Assembly (NCBI GenBank): GCA_017656425.1
Contig: JACDNV010000009.1
Span: 1-64,000, forward strand
Direction: 5' to 3'
Length of the DNA stretch: 64,000 nt
DNA from: Candidatus Neomarinimicrobiota bacterium
Lineage (GTDB): Bacteria; Fidelibacterota; UBA2242; B5-G15
Positions 58,876-64,000 of this stretch are shown piece after piece. The first letter of the stretch is position 1. The number at the start of each line of letters is the position of its first letter. The notes under the pieces are model-generated. The model ran no database searches. It had not been told where the DNA came from and was given only the letters and a program-made list of their open reading frames with translations. A program made the translations under genes and the position numbers.

Positions 58876-59538
58876 ATGAAAATCAAAAATTTGTCTGTCA
58901 CACTGTTAATTCCGATACTTTTATTTTCACAGAATATTCAAATTCACTATGATCTTTTAAGAGAACATTTTACCACTACCTTTGAAGGGATTTTTTTTGA
59001 TAACTATGGTTATACTTTTGGTTTTGTAGACATTGATTATAATAACAGAGTAGATAGGTTTAAAAATGCTTCCCTTGCCTATTATGAAATAGCAAGATAC
59101 TTCTTAGTCAAAGGTGGGGATGACCTGTACTTTACATTTCAATATAATGATGGGCTTACAAATAGATTTTCATTTAACCCTGTCTGGCTGACCGGACTGC
59201 AGTATAAAGTAATGGGTTTGCCAATGGATTTCCTTTTCCGTAAGGAAATTGGAACAGATGGGTTAACTATACAGCTGACAGTTGTCTGGTTTTATGAAAT
59301 TAAGAGGTTTAATATATCTGGCTATATTGATATTTGGAACACTGGGAATGGTTACCCTAAGGGTAGAATAGCCTTTATGTCCGAGCCACAATTCTGGTAC
59401 AAGTTAACACCTAACATTTATATAGGTGGCGAGATTGAAATTAGTGTGAACTTCTCGGGGGCATGGTCTGTTAAAAGAGAATTTAAGGAGGGTGAAATTT
59501 TCCTTTTGCCTACCTTTGGTATAAAGTGGAATTTGTAA
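58876..59538 (+). CDS. DUF5020/Tsx-like outer-membrane beta-barrel protein
   Basis: The 220-residue protein has a signal peptide (MKIKNLSVTLLIPILLFSQ). The rest is aromatic-rich alternating strands (LYFTFQYNDGLTNRFSF, LTVVWFYEIKRFNISGYIDIW, FWYKLTPNIYIGGEIEISV) ending in LPTFGIKWNL, a C-terminal aromatic-ended strand. It resembles DUF5020/nucleoside-channel (Tsx) barrels. Coupling with the 5'-nucleotidase supports nucleoside uptake, but this is inference from context and fold pattern. Confidence 0.7.
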   Translation: MKIKNLSVTLLIPILLFSQNIQIHYDLLREHFTTTFEGIFFDNYGYTFGFVDIDYNNRVDRFKNASLAYYEIARYFLVKGGDDLYFTFQYNDGLTNRFSFNPVWLTGLQYKVMGLPMDFLFRKEIGTDGLTIQLTVVWFYEIKRFNISGYIDIWNTGNGYPKGRIAFMSEPQFWYKLTPNIYIGGEIEISVNFSGAWSVKREFKEGEIFLLPTFGIKWNL

Positions 59539-59540
59539 CC

Positions 59541-61085
59541 TTACATCCATAGGTTTCTATCCAGACTTCTGTATTGTATTGCCTCACTTATATGATGTGG
59601 AAGTATTTTTTCTGATGAATCAAGATCAGCTATTGTTCTCGAGACTTTTATAATCCTATCATATGCTCTTGCACTTAGGCCTAGTTTTATAATGGCATTT
59701 TTAAGTAATTCTTCACATTTTGAATCGATTGGACAAAATTCTCTTATCATTGAGGACTCCATATGAGCATTGCAGTATACCCCTTTTATATTTTTGAATC
59801 TTTTGAGTTGTATTTCCCGTGCCTTTTGAACTCTTTTTCTTATTTCCTTTGAGGTTTCTCCGTCTTCTTTGGATGATAATTCCTCAAATTTTACAGCTGG
59901 GACATCTATATGAATGTCAATTCTATCAAGTAGTGGTCCAGAGATTCTACTCATATATTTTTGTATCTGGGAAGGTGTACAGGTACATTCATTATTTGGA
60001 TCCGTAACATATCCACATGGACATGGATTCATAGCAGCTATTAACATGAAAGATGCTGGGTAGGTTATAGATGTCTGTGCTCTTGATATTGTAACCTTTC
60101 CATCTTCCAGAGGTTGTCTTAGTACCTCAAGAACATTTTTTTTAAATTCAGGTAACTCATCCAGAAATAATACACCGTTATGACTGAGGCTAACCTCTCC
60201 AGGTCGAGGTATTCTTCCTCCTCCTACAAGAGCTGCATCGGATATAGTATGATGAGGTGAGCGAAATGGTCTTGTAGCAATTATGCCTTTATTTCCGGGG
60301 ATAACGCCTGCGACTGAGTGTATTTTAGTTGTCTCAAGTGCTTCGTCAAGAGTCATCTCTGGTAATATTGTAGGGAATCTTCTTGCAAGCATTGTTTTTC
60401 CTGAGCCAGGTGGACCTATCATGATAATATTATGTCCACCTGCTGCAGCTACTTCCAGAGCTCTCTTTGCATGTGCCTGCCCTTTTACATCCGAATAGTC
60501 TAATTTATATTTTCTATTTTTCTCAAGTAGTGTACTAAGTTCTATACTATAAGGCTCAATTTTCATTTCGTTATTTAAAAATTTAATGGCATCTGTTAGT
60601 GATTTTACACCTATAACCTTTTTATTTTTAGCAATTGCCGCTTCTTTCTTGTTAATATCAGGTAAAATTATTCCTTCGATTTCTGCATTTTTAATAGATG
60701 ATGATATCGGTAGTGCTCCTCTTATGGCTCTTACATTGCCATCCAATGCCAGTTCTCCAAGAATTATGAACTTATTCAGGTTATCCTTTTTTACATAACC
60801 GGATGCTGCGAGTAATCCAATTGCTATGGGTAAATCATAAGAGCTACCTTCTTTTTTAATGTCAGCGGGAGCTAAGTTAATAACGATTTTGTTGGATGGT
60901 ATTATAAATCCAGTATTTTTAATAGCCGACAAAACCCTTTCTTTACTTTCTTTGACAGCACCCTCAGGTAGTCCAACTGTTGTATATTGTGGAAGATGGG
61001 AACGAAAAAGGTTGCACTCCACATTGACAATATATGCCTCTATACCTAAAACGGCAGCACTTTTAACAATTGCAAGTCTTTCCAT
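59541..61085 (-). CDS. yifB: YifB/ComM-type Mg-chelatase-like AAA ATPase
   Basis: The 514-residue protein has an N-terminal ChlI domain ([36 protein letters not shown]). An AAA core follows with Walker [18 protein letters not shown] and Walker B FLDELPEF, and [10 protein letters not shown]. The C-terminal domain reads [19 protein letters not shown]. ComM is a branch-migration helicase that helps integrate single-stranded DNA during transformation. It converges on the DUF5020 gene with 2 bases between them. Confidence 0.95.
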   Translation of the reverse strand: MERLAIVKSAAVLGIEAYIVNVECNLFRSHLPQYTTVGLPEGAVKESKERVLSAIKNTGFIIPSNKIVINLAPADIKKEGSSYDLPIAIGLLAASGYVKKDNLNKFIILGELALDGNVRAIRGALPISSSIKNAEIEGIILPDINKKEAAIAKNKKVIGVKSLTDAIKFLNNEMKIEPYSIELSTLLEKNRKYKLDYSDVKGQAHAKRALEVAAAGGHNIIMIGPPGSGKTMLARRFPTILPEMTLDEALETTKIHSVAGVIPGNKGIIATRPFRSPHHTISDAALVGGGRIPRPGEVSLSHNGVLFLDELPEFKKNVLEVLRQPLEDGKVTISRAQTSITYPASFMLIAAMNPCPCGYVTDPNNECTCTPSQIQKYMSRISGPLLDRIDIHIDVPAVKFEELSSKEDGETSKEIRKRVQKAREIQLKRFKNIKGVYCNAHMESSMIREFCPIDSKCEELLKNAIIKLGLSARAYDRIIKVSRTIADLDSSEKILPHHISEAIQYRSLDRNLWM

Positions 61086-61168
61086 TTTTAACCTAAATTT
61101 TATTGCCTTAATTTAAATATATTGGTAAATTAATCAACAAAAAATTTTTGATTGTAGGGGGTATTTCC

Positions 61169-61684
61169 ATGGAAAAAGCAATTTTTATTGTTCTGATTGG
61201 AATATTATTTATAAGCTGCTCATCTTTGAGTTTTATTCCTACTCCGCCAACTATGACAGTTGCCACAACTGATTATGTTGATAAAGCTGTGCTTCAGCAG
61301 ACGACGAAATCAAGGAAAGTGATTCTGGAGGAAACAAAAAAGGCTCTCTCAGAAGTTTTAGATAAGGAGAGAGCTCGTATTGATTCATTAGAGACAATTG
61401 TTAAGAGACATGACGATTTGCTTAAGGTTACGTCCAGTAGATTAAAGGAAATTGTTCTTATAAATGAGCAGTTAAAGATGGCTGATACAAAGTTAAGCAA
61501 GAATCTGCAATCATTTACAGATTCATTGAGATTGATAAACAATAAGCTTACTAAAATTATGGAAGATAATGCTGCCGTAATGGAGAATATACAGAAGTTG
61601 CGTCAGGAGTATAAAAATCTTTCCCGCCAGACGCTGAAAGAACTTGTTGATGCAATAAATAAATATTACGAAGCAACTGAATAA
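61169..61684 (+). CDS. Coiled-coil lipoprotein
   Basis: The 171-residue protein from ATG 61169 has AGGGGG nearby at 61155-61160; a TTG at 61148 lies upstream of that site and is unlikely. It has a lipobox (MEKAIFIVLIGILFISC) and then a proline/threonine tail. A continuous heptad-pattern coiled coil (about 45-170: KALSEVLDKERARIDSLETIV, two further Lys/Leu-rich blocks) follows. It probably reaches from the membrane into the periplasm. I do not recognise a family. It converges with the next gene (4-base gap). Confidence 0.75.
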   Translation: MEKAIFIVLIGILFISCSSLSFIPTPPTMTVATTDYVDKAVLQQTTKSRKVILEETKKALSEVLDKERARIDSLETIVKRHDDLLKVTSSRLKEIVLINEQLKMADTKLSKNLQSFTDSLRLINNKLTKIMEDNAAVMENIQKLRQEYKNLSRQTLKELVDAINKYYEATE

Positions 61685-61688
61685 AATT

Positions 61689-64000
61689 TTACGATATTTT
61701 TGATAGGTAATAATCAACGATGATTGTTATATAATTTTGATTGTCCTGAAGGATTTTTATGATTTTGTTATATAATTTTGTTCTGTTAAGTTTTTTTATT
61801 GAATAGGACTTCTGCAAAGGTTCAATTATATATTCCAGGTCATCTTTATAAATAATGTCGGTATCTGCTACCATAAGATGATATAAGTCTCTTATATGCT
61901 TTAAATACTTATAATTTAATATAAGTTTTAAAGAATATTTTTTTAATTCAGGTGCAATCGAGTCAATGTTTGAAAAAAGCTCTTCGGAAATTGGCTCAGT
62001 GATTTCGTGGTATGCCTTTATAATAAAGAAGGTGTTTTCAAAGTCCCTTAGTCCACCCGGGTGTTCTTTTATATTTATTTCACTATTAGTTGAATTATAA
62101 TATTCATGGCATGCCTTTATCTCTTTATATATATTTTCGATAAATTCTTTCTTCCTATTAAATATATAAGGTTTTAGAATTTCTTTATGATATGTTTCTT
62201 TAAAAATTGGACTACCTGTTATTATCCTTGCCCCTAATAGCTGAGTCTGTTCGATAAAACAACTTTCAGATGGTTTATTAAAATATTTTTTCAGATCAGA
62301 AAAGCTGACAACCCAGCTTTTAAAAATGTCGGCAAACCTATTGTGTGCAATAATTGATCTTTTAATTATGTGTTTGTTCATTTTTATTACAACTTTATTC
62401 AGGAATGATTTTATTTCTCGATCGTCGGATCTTAATAATACAATTATATCGTAATCATCATCAAAAGCCTGCATCCTTGCATGTCCACCAGAGGCAAGTA
62501 TTGCAGCGAGGTCTTTTGTGATATATTCTCGCCTTTTTTGTTCCATTACATATTGTTTTGTAAGCTCAAATAGCATACTTATATAGTTGTCTGAAAATGT
62601 GGTAAATTCGTCATTAATCTTTTCAAACGATGCTCCATTTAAAGCATCTATACCAACACGTAAAAATTCAAAATCATAGTATTCTCCAAGTTTTTCGATC
62701 TTTTTTTCCGTTGTAGTGAAATTATCTATATTTTTTAATAAACCCTCAGCAAATATTTTTAATTTTTCTGGCCTGTTAAAATTGACAATGAATTCAGGGT
62801 ATAGAGTTGAAATTTTTGTAATAAATCTTTTAAAATAATGGCTACTTACGTAGTATAAACGACAGATATCGAAGAGTTTTTTTCTGTATTTATCAGTATC
62901 CGGGTCGAAGAAAGGCTTTTTTAGTGTATTAATTAAAGTAAATAGCAATTTTTTGTCTAAGGAATTGAGAAACTGGTTCATTATCTCAGGGTGCTTGATA
63001 AAAGTAATGCTTAAATTTTTTATTATAATTTCAGATAAAGTTATTCTACTTATAAAAGACTTAATCAGTTGTCTGATTATTTGTTCTTGTAATAGCTTTT
63101 CATCGTAAGATGCAATAATTACAATTAGAGATACCAAATTATGTGGGTAATTTATACCGCATTTAATGAAAGATTCGATTATTACGCTCCTTTTCCTCTC
63201 ATTAATGTTTAGTAAATCTTTGATAAATCTTTTCAAAAGTGACTCATTTGTTTTTAAAGAATGTAGTAGGTCTTCCCAGAAATTTGATGCTCTAAAGAAA
63301 CGTAATTGATTATTAAAATACTCCACAATGTTCATATTATCTGGCAAAGACTGGGGCTTCTTTAGATAGGTTGAAAATACCGATACCTTTCTAAGATGAT
63401 TGGAAATAAAATTTATTAGGTTTTGAATTTCTATTTTGGCGGTTTTGATATATTCCTGATATTGAATTAATAATTGTGAATATGCTGGCGCATATGGTTT
63501 ATCTTCGAACCCCATGTGTAATGCAACTTTCTGAAGATAATCGCTTGTGACACTATCATTCAGGTATATTTCATCCTCCTGGGCTATCAAAATCTGATAT
63601 AAAAACCTGAAAGTTTCGATGAATGTAAAAGCTCGATAAAGCTGTATATAGTTGTCTATATTTACTTTTTCTGTCTCCTTTAAAAGGGCAAGGACTTCAA
63701 GTAATGTATTTCTTTCAACATTTTTTATAACTTTAAAAATAGATATTAGAGCTTTTATCATTCGTAACCCATCTTCTTTAGGATTGATTATGTCATCACG
63801 TATGTCCTTTAATGTTCTATCGCTTACTTCTCCAAGAAGTCCTCTTATAAATCCCTCGTGGTAGCGGTTGTCCTGTCCCCCTTTATAATAATATCTTTCT
63901 ATGATCTCTTTTTTGAATCTGTTAAATAGATTTAATTTACCGAAAATTGGAACAGCAATCAGCATTTCACTAATAACAACATAATTGCTTATTTGTTTAT
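61689..64000 (-). CDS. GlnD-like nucleotidyltransferase with long helical N-terminus (5' end beyond window)
   Basis: A frame from the - strand runs to the right edge; an ATG at 63965 gives 758 residues, but the frame is open upstream of it, so the true start may lie outside. The first about 470 visible residues are helical with no known domain. Near residue 480 comes a nucleotidyltransferase motif (AAILASGGHARMQAFDDDYDIIVLL), quoted in part, resembling the GS-x10-D-x-D pattern of PII-uridylyltransferase. Later IKEHPGGLRDFENTFFIIKA matches the GlnD GGLRD block. No HD or ACT domain follows, unlike true GlnD. It may be a signalling nucleotidyltransferase of another kind. Confidence 0.7.
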   Translation of the reverse strand, partial: KQISNYVVISEMLIAVPIFGKLNLFNRFKKEIIERYYYKGGQDNRYHEGFIRGLLGEVSDRTLKDIRDDIINPKEDGLRMIKALISIFKVIKNVERNTLLEVLALLKETEKVNIDNYIQLYRAFTFIETFRFLYQILIAQEDEIYLNDSVTSDYLQKVALHMGFEDKPYAPAYSQLLIQYQEYIKTAKIEIQNLINFISNHLRKVSVFSTYLKKPQSLPDNMNIVEYFNNQLRFFRASNFWEDLLHSLKTNESLLKRFIKDLLNINERKRSVIIESFIKCGINYPHNLVSLIVIIASYDEKLLQEQIIRQLIKSFISRITLSEIIIKNLSITFIKHPEIMNQFLNSLDKKLLFTLINTLKKPFFDPDTDKYRKKLFDICRLYYVSSHYFKRFITKISTLYPEFIVNFNRPEKLKIFAEGLLKNIDNFTTTEKKIEKLGEYYDFEFLRVGIDALNGASFEKINDEFTTFSDNYISMLFELTKQYVMEQKRREYITKDLAAILASGGHARMQAFDDDYDIIVLLRSDDREIKSFLNKVVIKMNKHIIKRSIIAHNRFADIFKSWVVSFSDLKKYFNKPSESCFIEQTQLLGARIITGSPIFKETYHKEILKPYIFNRKKEFIENIYKEIKACHEYYNSTNSEINIKEHPGGLRDFENTFFIIKAYHEITEPISEELFSNIDSIAPELKKYSLKLILNYKYLKHIRDLYHLMVADTDIIYKDDLEYIIEPLQKSYSIKKLNRTKLYNKIIKILQDNQNYITIIVDYYLSKIS

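Overview
The window is AT-rich chromosomal DNA from a Gram-negative (diderm) bacterium and includes the region around the replication origin. Lipid A genes (lpxB, lpxK), SurA-type chaperones and YidC show an outer membrane. Two secreted proteins (a peptidase remnant near 0.2-0.8 kb and a subtilisin-like protease at 17.3-18.9 kb) carry C-terminal 'YPNP' sorting domains of the type IX family. Together these point to the FCB group or an allied candidate phylum (Marinimicrobia, Cloacimonadota, WOR-3 or Calditrichota type). No rRNA or other decisive marker is present, so the phylum is not resolved.

Layout. 0-10.7 kb: accessory saccharolytic region on the + strand. It holds a deleted peptidase, an O-antigen-ligase-like membrane protein, a lipoprotein hydrolase, a frameshifted glycogen-binding-like protein, mannonate dehydratase (ManD) and a GH115 alpha-glucuronidase. 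It ends in a cluster of about 100-bp palindromic repeats around a small GIY-YIG nuclease gene. 10.8-17.2 kb: regulators and envelope proteins, namely a membrane AraC regulator, an MscS channel, an orphan Cpn10, and an operon of ECF sigma factor, zinc-finger/HEAT anti-sigma, an 18-residue-repeat solenoid and a toastrack-like protein. 17.3-21 kb: subtilase, nucleoside-phosphorylase-like protein, DivIVA, YggT and YggS. 21-28 kb: gyrA, gyrB, dciA, recF, dnaN. 28.2-39.2 kb: surA, a parvulin lipoprotein, mfd, mnmG, mnmE, yidC, yidD, rnpA, rpmH, all on the - strand. 39.17-39.55 kb: the likely origin region, with dnaA and ssb leaving to the right. 41.5-49.8 kb: mixed metabolic genes. 49.9-64 kb: a large anchored surface protein, the lpx cluster, a 5'-nucleotidase with a predicted outer-membrane channel, the YifB ATPase, a coiled-coil lipoprotein and a GlnD-like nucleotidyltransferase that runs off the edge.

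How the parts work together. Genes from 38.7 kb down to 13.5 kb are nearly all on the - strand, while dnaA and ssb are on the + strand. This is the pattern expected if replication starts at about 39.2-39.5 kb. Two 16-bp parS palindromes bracket mnmG, so this is also the centromere-like segregation region. The rpmH-rnpA-yidD-yidC genes are compressed by overlaps. Most strikingly, rpmH (too short for usual ORF cut-offs) shares 89 bases with the out-of-frame start of rnpA, an arrangement reminiscent of Thermus. GH115 and ManD form a plausible glucuronoxylan/glucuronate route. The 5'-nucleotidase and beta-barrel pair look like a nucleotide-salvage module.

No tRNA, rRNA, CRISPR array, prophage or intact insertion sequence was seen. 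The best candidates for something unusual are the rpmH/rnpA overlap, the TSGGDI solenoid with its sigma/anti-sigma operon, the repeat-GIY-YIG cluster, and the hydrolase with a non-glycine nucleophile elbow.
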